From: Mycobacterium sp. JS623
GTDB taxonomy: Bacteria; Actinomycetota; Actinomycetes; Mycobacteriales; Mycobacteriaceae
Length of the DNA stretch: 64,000 bases
Direction: 5' to 3'
Assembly: GCF_000328565.1 (NCBI RefSeq)
Contig: NC_019966.1
Location: 3,596,001-3,660,000 of the forward strand
Part shown: piece by piece, positions 16,081 through 26,000 of the stretch
How positions within the stretch are numbered: position 1 is the first letter of the stretch
Layout: every line of letters starts with the position of its first letter
Position numbers and translations under genes: made by a program
Notes under the pieces: generated by a model
The model's database searches: none
Told to the model about the DNA's origin: nothing
The model's input: the letters and a program-made list of their open reading frames with translations, nothing else

Positions 16081-16114
16081 GCCCAGCCTGTGCGAGCATT
16101 ATCGCGGGCTGGGC
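16081..16114 (-). terminator. Hairpin after the Rv2049c-like gene
   Basis: GCCCAGCC and GGCTGGGC form a perfect 8-base stem with an 18-base loop, 12 bases past the stop of the zinc-ribbon gene on the minus strand. There is no U-tract. It also marks the boundary between the syntenic block and the ssu remnant. Confidence 0.45.
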
Positions 16115-16125
16115 GTTGTTGCCGG

Positions 16126-16464
16126 TTACCGCCAGCCGTCGGCGGCCTTCGCCGCCCGCATCAGCGCGTCACACAACTCGCGAAGTTCGGCGCTTCTCGC
16201 CCCCTCTTCGACCGCGATCGCGACATCTTCCGCGGCACATCTGACCTGGTAGACCCTGTCGGCGAGCTCGGATGCCTCATCGGCGGTCAGGACGACGGAG
16301 TCGGGCGCCAGGGAGGTCCCCTTGACCATCGCGCGCTGCTCGTAGGCGCGTTGCCGGCACGATTGCCTGCAGTATTGCCGTCGCCTGCCGAGCCCGACGT
16401 CGGCAACTTCACGACCACACCAGCGACAGGGTTGGGGCTTGAGACTTCTGCTTCCAAGTGCCAC
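16126..16464 (-). CDS. Small zinc-ribbon protein, Rv2049c-like
   Basis: 112 residues. The N-terminus holds a four-cysteine cluster: CRWCGREV, then about 14 residues later YCRQSCRQRAYEQR. This probably binds zinc and is followed by a basic stretch suggesting nucleic-acid contact. The remainder (about 55-112) is a charged helical segment (ADEASELADRVYQV). The function is unknown. It is divergent from rbpA, the arrangement of Rv2049c/Rv2050, and the conserved pairing across mycobacteria supports it being a real gene. Confidence 0.75.
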   Translation of the reverse strand: MALGSRSLKPQPCRWCGREVADVGLGRRRQYCRQSCRQRAYEQRAMVKGTSLAPDSVVLTADEASELADRVYQVRCAAEDVAIAVEEGARSAELRELCDALMRAAKAADGWR

Positions 16465-16521
16465 GGACCCTGACTGTAAACCGACCGACCCGCAGATCCC
16501 GGTATCATCAACGGTCGAGTC

Positions 16522-16550
16522 GGGAACTGTGCGCGCAGTTGCTGCGTTGA
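16522..16550 (+). promoter_or_regulatory. Candidate ECF-sigma (SigE/SigH-type) promoter of rbpA
   Basis: GGGAAC, a 17-base spacer and CGTTGA, 40 bases before the rbpA start, fit the GGAAC/CGTT-type -35 and -10 elements of mycobacterial SigE/SigH promoters. Stress-inducible control of rbpA by an ECF sigma factor is known in Streptomyces (SigR), so a conserved mechanism is plausible here. Confidence 0.5.
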
Positions 16551-16589
16551 GTATCCGGACGAAATTGCGCTGATTGAGGAGTGATGACG

Positions 16590-16928
16590 ATGGCTGATCG
16601 TGTCTTGAGGGGCAGTCGCCTCGGAGCCGTGAGCTACGAGACAGACCGCAACCACGACTTGGCGCCGCGTCAGGTCGCCCGCTACCGCACCGACAACGGC
16701 GAGGAGTTCGACGTTCCGTTCGCCGACGACGCCGAAATCCCCCACACCTGGCTGTGCCGCAACGGCATGGAAGGCACGCTGATCGAGGGTGACGCGCCGG
16801 AGCCCAAGAAAACCAAGCCGCCGCGCACGCACTGGGACATGCTGCTGGAGCGCCGCTCGGTCGAGGAGCTCGAAGAGCTGCTCAAGGAGCGCCTCGATCT
16901 GATCAAGACGCGCCGCCGCGGCAGCTGA
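16590..16928 (+). CDS. rbpA: RNA polymerase-binding protein RbpA
   Basis: 112 residues, nearly identical in its visible motifs to known mycobacterial RbpA: MADRVLRGSRLGAVSYETD, then PFADDAEIPHTWLCRNG in the core domain and THWDMLLERRS in the sigma-interaction domain. It binds RNA polymerase and group I/II sigma factors (SigA, SigB), stabilises the open complex and affects rifampicin tolerance. I chose ATG 16590 because GAGGAG lies eight bases upstream; the GTG and ATG six and nine bases earlier are too close to it. It is convergent with ppm1, three bases apart. Confidence 0.97.
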   Translation: MADRVLRGSRLGAVSYETDRNHDLAPRQVARYRTDNGEEFDVPFADDAEIPHTWLCRNGMEGTLIEGDAPEPKKTKPPRTHWDMLLERRSVEELEELLKERLDLIKTRRRGS

Positions 16929-16931
16929 CGC

Positions 16932-17732
16932 TCAGCGAGTGACGCCTACTCCGCGGGCCCGGTCCATCCGCCCGCGGATACCCCACTCCGCGACCTTGAA
17001 CAGGGCCTCGCGGATGTTGGATCCGCTCATTTTGGACTGGCCGAACTCGCGTTCAGTGAACGTGATCGGCACCTCGACGACGATGAACCCGTTGTTGATC
17101 GTGCGCCAGGTCAGGTCGATCTGGAAGCAGTAGCCCTTCGAGTCGACTGCGGCCAGGTCGATCTTCTCCAGCACCTCTCGCCGGTAGGCGCGGTAGCCCG
17201 CGGTGATGTCGTGAATGTCGACGCCGAGCAGGATTCGCGAGTAGCCATTGGCCGTGCGGGACAGCACCATCCGGCGACGCGGCCAGTTGCGCACATCGCC
17301 GCCTGGCACGTAGCGCGAGCCGATCACCAGGTCCGCGCCGCCGTCGACGGCGTCGAGCAGCCGATGTAGCTGTTCTGGCGGATGGCTGCCGTCGGCGTCC
17401 ATCTCGACGAGCACCGAGTACTCGCGATTCAGGCCCCAGGCGAAACCGGCCAAATAGGCGGCGCCCAGACCGCCCTTTGCCGTCCGGTGCATCACATGGA
17501 TTCGGTCGGTGTCGGCCAGTGAAAGCTCATCGGCCAGGTCGCCGGTGCCATCGGGGCTGTTGTCGTCGACGATCAGAATGTGCACGTCGGGACGCGCCTT
17601 GTGGACACGGCCAACGATCAGCGGCAGGTTCTCCCGCTCGTTGAACGTGGGGATGATGACCAGAGTGCGCTCACTCGGGCGCTGAGCTCGGCCGTCCCCC
17701 GGTCGCTGCGCTCCGCCCCTTGGGACGCTCAT
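16932..17732 (-). CDS. ppm1: Polyprenol-phosphate-mannose synthase (GT2 catalytic domain)
   Basis: 266 residues. A GT2 glycosyltransferase with [12 protein letters not shown] at the N-terminus, the nucleotide-binding [10 protein letters not shown], and [14 protein letters not shown] supplying the DxD-type metal site. It lacks membrane segments. It transfers mannose from GDP-mannose to polyprenol phosphate, the mannosyl donor for lipoarabinomannan and protein glycosylation outside the membrane. It lies nine bases after lnt on the same strand. In M. tuberculosis the two are fused as Rv2051c, while in M. smegmatis and here they are separate ORFs whose products are expected to interact. Confidence 0.94.
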   Translation of the reverse strand: MSVPRGGAQRPGDGRAQRPSERTLVIIPTFNERENLPLIVGRVHKARPDVHILIVDDNSPDGTGDLADELSLADTDRIHVMHRTAKGGLGAAYLAGFAWGLNREYSVLVEMDADGSHPPEQLHRLLDAVDGGADLVIGSRYVPGGDVRNWPRRRMVLSRTANGYSRILLGVDIHDITAGYRAYRREVLEKIDLAAVDSKGYCFQIDLTWRTINNGFIVVEVPITFTEREFGQSKMSGSNIREALFKVAEWGIRGRMDRARGVGVTR

Positions 17733-17741
17733 GTGGCTCCT

Positions 17742-19508
17742 TCAGTCCTTGCCGCGCCGGCCGAGCCGACGCACGAAACTCCCATTGTGCAGTATCGCGG
17801 TGATCACAGACGCAATGCCGAGGACCACCAGCAGCCCCTGGACGATCGGCCCCCAGCGCGTTGCGGGCGTGAGCTGCGTCTTTAACCGCACCTGTGAGTC
17901 GAGGTAGGCAGGTTCGAAGAACGAGGTGCGTGCTAGTTCACGTCCGTCGGGGGCGACGATCGCGCTGATCCCCGTGGTGCCCGACACCACGACGTATCGG
18001 TCGTGCTCAACGGCTCGGAGCCTGGCGAATGCGAGTTGCTGCTCGCTCATCGCCTCGGTGAACGTCGCGTTGTTGGCGGGCACGGCCAGCAGTTGCGCAC
18101 CGTTTTGCACCGACTCGCGCGCCGCGCGGTCGAAGATCACCTCCCAGCACGTCGTCACGCCGATGGGCACACCGGCGGCGTTGACCACCCCATTGCCCGT
18201 GCCGGGCACGAAGTACCCGGCCCGATCTGCGTAGGACGACAGGTGCTTGAAGAATCCGCGCCACGGTAGGTACTCGCCGAACGGCTGGATGATCTGCTTG
18301 TCATGCCGGTCGGCGGGGCCGGTACCCGGGTTCCAGACGATCACCGAGTTGGTCGCCACCGGATTGTCGGGGCTGTAGTCGGTGGCGGCCAGCACACCGC
18401 CGACCAGGATCGGCGCGTTGATCGCCGCCGCGGCGGTGTTGATCTCGTCGCGGGCGTCTGGATTGGTCAGCGGATCGATATCGGAGGAGTTCTCCGGCCA
18501 GATGACGACCATCGGTTGCGGTGCCCGGCCCGCGTGCACATCATCGGCCAGCTGCAGCGTCTCGTGAACGTGGTTGTCGAGAACGGCGCGGCGTTGGGCG
18601 TTGAATTCCAGCCCAAGCCGCGGCACGTTGCCCTGCACGGCGGCAACCGTGATCGCGGGGTCGTCGCCTGCGCCCACCCCCGACTGCCGCACATGCGGCC
18701 AGGCGAGTGCGGTGACCAGCAGCACGGCGCTGATGCACACGCCGGGCAGCACCACCACCGACGGCGCTGCGGCGTGAGCGTCGTTGTGGCGCAACCACTT
18801 CACGACCTCGAAGGTCAGCGCTGCGAGACTGACCCCGATCAACGCCACTGCGAACGACACCAGGGGCGCACCGCCGAATTGCGCGAGCGCCAGCAGCGGC
18901 CCATCGGTTTGACTGAAACCGACTACCCCCCAAGGGAATCCACCGAAGGGCACCGTTGACTTGAGCCACTCTTGGGCCGCCCAAAGCGCGGCAAACCAGA
19001 ACGGCCAGCCGGACAGTTGCCGGACGAACACGGCGGCCCAGCCGAACAGCGCGGGGAAAAGCGCCTCGAGTATGCACAGCGCGATCCACGGTATCGCCCC
19101 GACCAATCCGCTGATCCACGGTAGCAGCGGCAGATAAAACACCAACCCGAACAGGAAGCCGTAGCCGAATCCGCCGGCACGCGTTGTGGTGTCCCGGGTC
19201 AGCACCCAGGCGAGCAGGCCGAACGCGACAAAGGCCATGAACCACCAGCCGAACGGTGGGAAACTCGCGCACAGCGCCACCGCCGCGACGATCGTTGCAC
19301 CCAACTGCGTCAGCCGGTCCACCACAGCCAGGCCGAGTTGCTTTGCCCAGAAGCGGATTTGGGCTCCCCTGTCCGTCCGGTCGGACGGGGCGAGCTCTGA
19401 GTAGTCCTCCCCTTCGACGGGCTCTTCCTCGTCGTCGACGACAGGCGGAAAGATGTCCGTATCGTCGACGGCGCGGGACCACTCGCGGCGACGGCCCGGC
19501 TTACCCAT
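17742..19508 (-). CDS. lnt: Apolipoprotein N-acyltransferase (Ppm2/Lnt)
   Basis: 588 residues. An acidic cytoplasmic N-terminus ([13 protein letters not shown]) is followed by about six to eight membrane helices (about 75-260). The periplasmic nitrilase-fold domain (about 285-550) then has the catalytic Glu in the [10 protein letters not shown] region, a Lys in [16 protein letters not shown] and the Cys in [10 protein letters not shown]. It N-acylates the lipid-modified cysteine of exported lipoproteins. The ATG at 19508 overlaps the stop of the upstream amidohydrolase by eight bases; a longer frame running into that gene is rejected. It also serves as membrane partner for Ppm1. Confidence 0.93.
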   Translation of the reverse strand: MGKPGRRREWSRAVDDTDIFPPVVDDEEEPVEGEDYSELAPSDRTDRGAQIRFWAKQLGLAVVDRLTQLGATIVAAVALCASFPPFGWWFMAFVAFGLLAWVLTRDTTTRAGGFGYGFLFGLVFYLPLLPWISGLVGAIPWIALCILEALFPALFGWAAVFVRQLSGWPFWFAALWAAQEWLKSTVPFGGFPWGVVGFSQTDGPLLALAQFGGAPLVSFAVALIGVSLAALTFEVVKWLRHNDAHAAAPSVVVLPGVCISAVLLVTALAWPHVRQSGVGAGDDPAITVAAVQGNVPRLGLEFNAQRRAVLDNHVHETLQLADDVHAGRAPQPMVVIWPENSSDIDPLTNPDARDEINTAAAAINAPILVGGVLAATDYSPDNPVATNSVIVWNPGTGPADRHDKQIIQPFGEYLPWRGFFKHLSSYADRAGYFVPGTGNGVVNAAGVPIGVTTCWEVIFDRAARESVQNGAQLLAVPANNATFTEAMSEQQLAFARLRAVEHDRYVVVSGTTGISAIVAPDGRELARTSFFEPAYLDSQVRLKTQLTPATRWGPIVQGLLVVLGIASVITAILHNGSFVRRLGRRGKD

Positions 19509-21087
19509 GAATGACGGCACCCCGATGAACCGTCTGCCGGCAGCGCGGCAGCGGGTCGTCGAGTCGCGGCAGAGCGGGCACCCGGGAGCGCTGATCGGTC
19601 GACCACCGCTGCACTGCGTCGGCGGGGGCACTGACTTCGAGCTCGTCGGTCTCCCAGATGGCGTAGGACGCCGGAGCCCCGGGCACCAGGGTTCCTGTTA
19701 TTCCGTCGCGCACGCCCCCCGCGCGCCATGCGCCCCGCGTCGCGGCCGCGAACGCCGCGCGCACCGACACCGCGCTGCCTGGGGTGCGGTGTCGGCTCGC
19801 GGCACGCACCGTCGCCCACGGATCAAGGCCCGTGACCGGGCTGTCGGAGCCGAAGGCGATTGGCACGCCTTGGGATGCTAGCAGCGCAAACGGGTTCAAT
19901 TTGGTGCCTCGGTCACGCCCGAGACGCCGGACGTACATGCCGTTCTCGCCACCCCACAGCGCATCGAAGTTCGGCTGCATGCTGGCGAACACACCCCACG
20001 AGCCGAGCTTGCGGGCTTGGTCCTCGGTGACCATCTCGAGGTGCTCCAGCCGATGACCGCAACGCGCGACCGCGGGCGCGCCGAACTGCTCGACGACCGT
20101 CTCGAGTGCGCTAACGATGGCAGTGACGGCGGCATCGCCGATGACGTGGAAGCCCGCGGTCATGCCTGCCTCGGTGCAAGCGCGTACGTGGGCGGCGATG
20201 GAGTCGCCGTCGAGGTAGGCATTACCGCAGGTCCCCGCCTCGTCGTGGTAGGGCTGGTGCAGCCATGCGGTGCGCGAACCAAGCGCGCCGTCGACGAACA
20301 GGTCGCCGGCCAGCCCGCGGGCGCCGGTGCGGTCGATGAGCTCACGCGCGGCCTCGGCGGTGGTGACGTGCTCGCCCCAGTAACCGATCACCTCGACTCC
20401 GTGGTCGGTGTCGCGGACCTCGGTCCAGTCGTCGAGACCGCCGATGTCGGGGCCTGCGCACTCGTGCACTGCGACGATGCCCAACGCGGCGGCAGCGTCC
20501 AGGGCGGCCAGCCGGGCGTCGCGACGCTGCGCTGAGGTCAGCCGGTCGCGGGCGGCCGCGCGCACCACGTGATGTGCGGCGCTGGTCAACGGCCGCTGCG
20601 GGTCAAAGCCCGCCGCGTCGGCAAGAGCCGGGGCCAGTCGGCGCAGCGCAGTCGATGCCGCCGCGGAATGCACGTCGACGCGGGCCAGGTAGGCGGGCCG
20701 ATCGCCTACGACTTGGTCCAGGTCGTCGGTGCTGGGCGCGGTGTTTTCCGGCCAGCCGGTTTCGTCCCAACCGTGGCCCCAGATGGGGCCGTCCGGATGT
20801 GCACGCGCGTAGTCACCGACGCGCTGCAGGCAGTCGCGCAACGACGTTGCGGCCCGAAGGTCGAGTCCGGCCAGTGTGAGCCCGGTGGCGGTGAGGTGGA
20901 CGTGACTGTCGACGAATGCAGGCGCGACGAAGGCGCCGTCAAGGTCGACGAGCTGTGCTTCCGGAAACTGTTGGCGCCCAACATCATCGACGCCGACCCA
21001 GGCAATGACGCCGTCGGTGATGGCCATCGCGGTGGCGTCGGGCATGGCTGGGCTGTGCACCCGGCCGTTGAGAAGAAGCGTCGTCAC
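19501..21087 (-). CDS. Amidohydrolase 3 family (YtcJ-like) metal-dependent hydrolase
   Basis: 528 residues. The metal-binding HxH lies in [14 protein letters not shown] (about 57-70), [10 protein letters not shown] contributes a later ligand His, and [10 protein letters not shown] supplies the next. The terminal Asp is in [14 protein letters not shown]. The protein matches the YtcJ/N-acyl-D-amino-acid-deacylase-like group of the amidohydrolase superfamily, which hydrolyses amides or imidates; the substrate is not deducible. It is cytoplasmic with no signal. It lies between fxsA (zero-base gap) and lnt (eight-base overlap), so all four minus-strand genes fxsA-amidohydrolase-lnt-ppm1 look like one operon. 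Confidence 0.88.
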   Translation of the reverse strand: MTTLLLNGRVHSPAMPDATAMAITDGVIAWVGVDDVGRQQFPEAQLVDLDGAFVAPAFVDSHVHLTATGLTLAGLDLRAATSLRDCLQRVGDYARAHPDGPIWGHGWDETGWPENTAPSTDDLDQVVGDRPAYLARVDVHSAAASTALRRLAPALADAAGFDPQRPLTSAAHHVVRAAARDRLTSAQRRDARLAALDAAAALGIVAVHECAGPDIGGLDDWTEVRDTDHGVEVIGYWGEHVTTAEAARELIDRTGARGLAGDLFVDGALGSRTAWLHQPYHDEAGTCGNAYLDGDSIAAHVRACTEAGMTAGFHVIGDAAVTAIVSALETVVEQFGAPAVARCGHRLEHLEMVTEDQARKLGSWGVFASMQPNFDALWGGENGMYVRRLGRDRGTKLNPFALLASQGVPIAFGSDSPVTGLDPWATVRAASRHRTPGSAVSVRAAFAAATRGAWRAGGVRDGITGTLVPGAPASYAIWETDELEVSAPADAVQRWSTDQRSRVPALPRLDDPLPRCRQTVHRGAVIHG

Positions 21088-21570
21088 TTACTCGGGCTTG
21101 CGCTCCACGACGCGGTAGGGCTGAACGTCGATGACCTCGCCGTCGATGTAGTCGCCTCCGCCGGAGGCGTCATATCCCCAGCCGGTCGCGGTGGCGCCTG
21201 TGCTGGTGGCGACGACCAGCGGGGCCCGCCGGGCCGCCAACGCCGTGACGAGCGGGCGTCCGACGGCGCGGGTCGGCGGCAACAGCAGCAGCGAGCCCAT
21301 CACGGAGCTGGCCAGACCGGGAATCACGACGAGCACGGTACCGAGCGCGACGAGCAGGCTGTCCGCGGCCGCCCCTTGCACGCCGGCGGCAGTCAGGCCC
21401 GACTGAAGCCGACGAAGATGCCGCTTGAGCTGTGAACCGGCCAGGCTTACCCCGACCAGCCAGGTCGCGAGCAGGGCCAAGGTGGTCCAGCCGAAGCCGA
21501 TCGTCGACGTCAGAGCCACAATGACCGCCAACTCGACGACAACGTAGATCAGAAACAACCGCATGGCCAT
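21088..21570 (-). CDS. FxsA family membrane protein
   Basis: 160 residues starting MAMRLFLIYVVVELAVIVALTS, with three to four hydrophobic segments in the first 110 residues. The FxsA signature includes the short amphipathic helix GSQLKRHLRRLQSGL and VVIPGLASSVMGSLLLLPPTR. The C-terminal tail is polar and glycine-rich (GGGDYIDGEVIDVQ). Family members are small cytoplasmic-membrane proteins; E. coli FxsA affects F-exclusion of phage T7, but the mycobacterial role is unknown. The position matches Rv2053c. The stop is directly followed by the start of the amidohydrolase gene. Confidence 0.88.
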   Translation of the reverse strand: MAMRLFLIYVVVELAVIVALTSTIGFGWTTLALLATWLVGVSLAGSQLKRHLRRLQSGLTAAGVQGAAADSLLVALGTVLVVIPGLASSVMGSLLLLPPTRAVGRPLVTALAARRAPLVVATSTGATATGWGYDASGGGDYIDGEVIDVQPYRVVERKPE

Positions 21571-21618
21571 GCAGTGGGAACGTCTCCGGCTCCGGCAAGG
21601 TTCCGTAGATTGACCGGG

Positions 21619-22320
21619 GTGACCACGATCGCCATCGACACCCCTGACGGCCCGATCGAAGCACTGCTGAGCATCCCCGTCGGACAGGGTCCCTGGCCTG
21701 GCGTGGTGGTGGTGCACGATGCCATCGGTTACCGCCCCGACAACGAGTCGACGTCGGCGCGTATCACCGCCGCGGGGTTCGTCGCCATCACGCCGAACCT
21801 GTATTCGCGAGGCGGCAGGGCGCGATGCATCACGCGGGTGTTCCGGGAGTTGTTGACCCAACGCGGCCGCGCGCTGGACGACATCCTGGCCGCCCGCGAC
21901 CACGTGCAGTCGATTCCGGAGTGCACCGGCTCGGTCGGCGTGGTGGGATTCTGCATGGGCGGCCAGTTCGCACTGGTGATGGCGCCCAAGGGTTTTGGGG
22001 CAGCAGCACCGTTCTACGGCACTCCCCTGCCCCGCCACCTCAGCGAGACGCTAGATGGCGCCTGCCCGGTGGTGGCGAGCTTCGGCCGACGCGACCCGCT
22101 TGGCGTGGGCGCTCCCGCGAAGCTGCGCAAGGTCGTCGACGACAAGGGCATCACCGCCGACATCAAGGCCTACCCCGACGCGGGCCACAGTTTCGCGAAC
22201 AAACTGCCGGCCCAGCCACTGCTGCGGATCACCGGATTCGGCTACAACGAGGCGGCAACGGAGGATGCCTACGGCCGAGTCTTCGCGTTCTTCAGCGAGC
22301 ACCTGGACACAGCGCGTTAG
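21619..22320 (+). CDS. Dienelactone hydrolase family protein
   Basis: 233 residues of the alpha/beta-hydrolase DLH type, with nucleophile elbow GFCMGGQ (Cys nucleophile) and the C-terminal catalytic pair in YPDAGHSF. VVVVHDAIGYRPDNES near the N-terminus is also family-typical. DLH enzymes open dienelactones in chloroaromatic or beta-ketoadipate-like catabolism, but many actinobacterial members act on unknown esters. I chose GTG 21619 (VTTIAIDTPDG); the TTG nine bases upstream is less likely. It is divergent from fxsA, as Rv2054 is from Rv2053c, and overlaps the convergent PPOX gene by four bases. Confidence 0.88.
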   Translation: MTTIAIDTPDGPIEALLSIPVGQGPWPGVVVVHDAIGYRPDNESTSARITAAGFVAITPNLYSRGGRARCITRVFRELLTQRGRALDDILAARDHVQSIPECTGSVGVVGFCMGGQFALVMAPKGFGAAAPFYGTPLPRHLSETLDGACPVVASFGRRDPLGVGAPAKLRKVVDDKGITADIKAYPDAGHSFANKLPAQPLLRITGFGYNEAATEDAYGRVFAFFSEHLDTAR

Positions 22321-22700
22321 GCAGCGGTGACTTCGATCGCGCTGTGCACCTTGTCGACGCCCCCGCGGATGATCGCCTGTGGCACCCACCACCACGCGTG
22401 CCACCAATACTTCCTGGTGACCAGGTCGAAGACGCGGCGGTTTTCGGCCTTCGGCAGATTGCGTGCGACGGCCTCTACAGGTTCACCCTTGGGCTTGCCG
22501 AGCGCCGTCGACCTCTGGATGGTGACCCGCGGAGTGTTGTTGATCCGCTTGGTCTTCCACGAACCGTCGTCAGTGCTGATCAACAGCCTGTCGCCCTCGA
22601 GCACTCCCCACACCGTGGTCGGCTTGGGCCTACCGTCTTTGGTGTACGTGGTCAGCAACAGATATTTGGACCGCGCCACGTCCTCAAAGGTGTCCGCCAC
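22317..22700 (-). CDS. PPOX-class F420-dependent-type flavoprotein, copy 2 of a tandem pair
   Basis: 127 residues with the split-barrel PPOX fold: YLLLTTYTKDGRPKPTTVW at the start, WKTKRINNTPRVTI in the middle and a Trp-rich C-terminus (YWWHAWWWVPQ). Families with this pattern bind FMN or, more often in mycobacteria, cofactor F420 and reduce small molecules. GTG 22700 is chosen because the family begins at this point; the longer frame runs into the upstream copy. It is about half identical by eye to the preceding gene, with only two bases between them. Rv2061c is the likely M. tuberculosis counterpart of one copy. Confidence 0.85.
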   Translation of the reverse strand: MADTFEDVARSKYLLLTTYTKDGRPKPTTVWGVLEGDRLLISTDDGSWKTKRINNTPRVTIQRSTALGKPKGEPVEAVARNLPKAENRRVFDLVTRKYWWHAWWWVPQAIIRGGVDKVHSAIEVTAA

Positions 22701-22702
22701 GC

Positions 22703-23083
22703 CTACGCCGCCTTCAGTTCGAGCCCGACGTTGTTCTTCATGCCGCCGCGCAGCTTGCTGAACAGATTGAACGTCTTGCCGATCAAGCCGTAGCGCTTGC
22801 CGATCGCGTCGTACACCGTGCCGTTGTGGGCCTTGTCGAGGATGGTCGCGGTGGCCTCGACGGCTTCGCTTTTCGCGTTGCCCCGCATGTCGCACGCGGC
22901 CACGGTCACGCGAGGGGTGTTGCGGATTCGCTTGACCTTCCACGACTGTTCTTGGGTGATGACGAGCAGACGATCACCATCGGGCGCCGCCCAGATGGCG
23001 GTTGGCTTGGGCCTGCCGTCCTTGGTGAAGGTAGTCAGCAGGATGTATTCGGACTTGGCAACATCGGCGAAGGTGACGGACAC
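22703..23083 (-). CDS. PPOX-class F420-dependent-type flavoprotein, copy 1 of a tandem pair
   Basis: 126 residues. MSVTFADVAKSEYILLTTFT opens the split-barrel domain, followed by KDGRPKPTAIW and WKVKRIRNTPRVTV, the same order as in the adjacent copy. The two genes diverge mainly at the C-terminus, where this one has FNLFSKLRGGMKNN instead of a Trp cluster. That suggests different substrate pockets after duplication. Cofactor type (F420 versus FMN) cannot be fixed from sequence alone. It begins nine bases after cobN, so it may be the second gene of a cobN transcript. Confidence 0.87.
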   Translation of the reverse strand: MSVTFADVAKSEYILLTTFTKDGRPKPTAIWAAPDGDRLLVITQEQSWKVKRIRNTPRVTVAACDMRGNAKSEAVEATATILDKAHNGTVYDAIGKRYGLIGKTFNLFSKLRGGMKNNVGLELKAA

Positions 23084-23092
23084 AAATCCAAC

Positions 23093-26000
23093 CTAGCCTT
23101 CGAGTTCGCCTTCGGTCTCGAGAAGCACTTGACGCAGGCCGTCGAGGGTGGCCTGCTCCGGTTGTGCCCACATCCCGCGGCCCGCGGCTTCGAGCAGGCG
23201 TTCCGCCATGCCATGCAGCGCCCACGGATTCGACTCGGCCATGAATTTGCGGTTCTCGTCATCGAGTACGTACTCCGCCGAGAGTCGTTCGTACATCCAG
23301 TCGGCCATCACGCCTGCGGTGGCGTCGTAGCCGAACAAGTAGTCGACCGTGGCGGCCATTTCGAAGGCGCCCTTGTAGCCGTGCCGCCGCATCGCAGTCA
23401 TCCAGCGCGGATTGACGACGCGGGCCCGGAACACGCGGGTCGTCTCCTCCGACAGCGTCCGGGTGCGCACCGCGTCGGGCCGGGTGTTGTCGCCGATGTA
23501 CGCGGCAGGCGACTTGCCCGTCAGCGCCCGCACGGTGGCCACCATGCCGCCGTGGTACTGGAAGTAGTCATCGGAGTCGGCGATGTCGTGCTCGCGGGTG
23601 TCGGTGTTCTTGGCGGCCACCGCGATCCGGCGATACTGCCGGTTCATGTCGTCGGCGGCGGGTGCGCCATCGAGACCGCGGCCGTAGGCGAAACCGCCCC
23701 ACGCGGTGTAAACCTGCGCCAGGTCGGCGTCGTCGCGCCAGTTGCGGCTGTCGATCAACTGCAATAGACCCGCGCCATAGGTGCCCGGCTTGGAACCGAA
23801 AATCCGTGTGGTGGAACGGCGTTGGTCGCCATGCTCGGCAAGGTCGGCCTTCGAATGCGCGCGGACGTAGTTGTCGTCAGCGGACTCGTCGAGGCCGGCG
23901 ACGAGCTGCACAGCGTCGTCCAACATGGTGACCACATGTGGGAACGCATCCCGGAAGAAGCCCGAAATGCGCACGGTCACGTCGACGCGGGGCCTACCGA
24001 GTTCGGCCAGCGACATCGGCTCCAGGTTCACGACGCGTCGCGATGCGTCGTCCCACACGGGCCTGACCCCCAGCAGCGCAAGCACTTCGGCGATGTCGTC
24101 GCCTGCGGTGCGCATCGCCGAGGTGCCCCACACCGACAGCCCGACGGACTGCGGCCAGCGCCCGTAGTCGTCGCGGTACCGGGCGAGCAGCGAATCGGCC
24201 ATCGCCACACCAGTTTCCCAAGCCAGCCGCGACGGCACCGCCTTCGGGTCGACGGAGTAGAAGTTGCGGCCCGTCGGCAGCACGTTGACCAGACCGCGCA
24301 GCGGTGAGCCCGACGGGCCCGACTCGATGAACCTGCCATCGAGCGCCCGCAGGATCTGGTCGATCTCGCCGGCGGTACCGGCCAGACGCGGCACCACCTC
24401 TGTGGCGGCGAACCGCAGGATGTGGGCGACGGCGGGATCCTCGGTGATGGTGTCGACAGCCGTTGCGTCCCAACCGGTTTTCTGCAGCGCGGCGACCAGT
24501 TCGCGCGCGGCCGCCTCGGCGGCGTCCACCGCTGTGCGCTCGTCGTTGCCGTCCTCGGCCAGCCCGAGCGCCTGACGCAACCCCGGCACGGTCTGGTCAC
24601 CACCGAACAGCTGCCGGGCCCGCAGGATGGCCAGCACAAGATCGAGTTCGACGTCGCCGGTGGGCTTTTCGCCAAGGACATGCAGTCCGTCGCGGATTTG
24701 CACGTCCTTGATCTCACAGAGCCAGCCGTCGACATGCAGCAGCATGTCGTCGAATGAGTCGTCTTCGGGGCGCTCGTCCAGACCGAGATCGTGGTCCATC
24801 TTCGCCGCGCGCATCAGCGTCCAGATCTGTTGGCGGATGGCGGGTAACTTGTTGGGGTCCAGCGCCGCGATCGTCGCGTGTTCGTCCAGCAACTGCTCCA
24901 ATCGCGCGATGTCGCCGTATGTTTCGGCACGGGCCATCGGCGGAATGAGATGGTCGACCAGCGTGGCGTGCGCGCGTCGCTTGGCCTGCGTGCCCTCGCC
25001 GGGGTCGTTGACCAGGAACGGGTAGATCAGCGGAAGGTCACCCAATGCAGCGTCGGTGCCGCACGCCGCTGACATGCCAAGAGTCTTGCCCGGCAGCCAC
25101 TCCAGGTTGCCGTGTTTGCCGAGGTGCACGACGGCATCGGCACCGAACTCTTTGGCAATCCAGTGGTAGGCGGCCAGATAGTGGTGACTTGGCGGCAGAT
25201 CGGGATCGTGGTAAATGGCAACAGGGTTCTCGCCGAATCCCCGCGGCGGCTGGACTATGAGCACGATGTTGCCCGCTTGCAGGGCGGCAATCACGATGTC
25301 ACCGTCGGGGCTCTGTGTTCTGTCGACGAACAGCTCGCCGGGCGGCGGCCCCCAATGCTGCACCACAGCATCGGTGAGCTCGGTGGGCAGCGTGGTGAAC
25401 CAGTCGTGATAGTTCTTGGCCGACAACCGGATCGGATTGCCGGTCAGCTGTCCGTCGGTGAGCCAGTCCGGGTCCTGGCCGCCCCGTGCGATCAGCTCGT
25501 GCACCAATGCGTCACCGTCTTGGGCGTCGACGCCGGGAATGTCGCCGATCGCATACCCGGCGCCGCGCATGGCCCGTAGCAGCGCCACGGCACTGGCCGG
25601 CGTGTCCAGTCCGACGGCGTTTCCGATTCGGGCGTGTTTCGTCGGGTAGGCCGAGAACACCAGTGCAACGCGCTTCTGCGGGGCTGGAATCGCCCGCAGC
25701 CGCGCATGTTTGACGGCCAGGCCGGCAACCCGCGCACAGCGTTCCGGGTCGGCGACGTAGGAGATCAACCCCTCGTCGTCAATCTCCTTGAACGAGAACG
25801 GAACCGTGATGATGCGGCCGTCGAATTCGGGCACGGCGACCTGAGTGGCGACGTCGAGAGGGGACATACCGTCGTCGTTGTCGTGCCACTGCGTGCGGGA
25901 ACTCGTCAGGCATAGGCCCTGCAGGATCGGGATGTCCAGCGCGGCGAGGTGCGCGACGTTCCAGCTGTCGTCATTGCCACCCGCGGTGACCGCAGCCGGC

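Noticed and set aside
19509..19631. 41-codon N-terminal extension of lnt
   Set aside because: It lies inside the amidohydrolase gene in another frame; ATG 19508 gives the usual N-terminus and an eight-base overlap.
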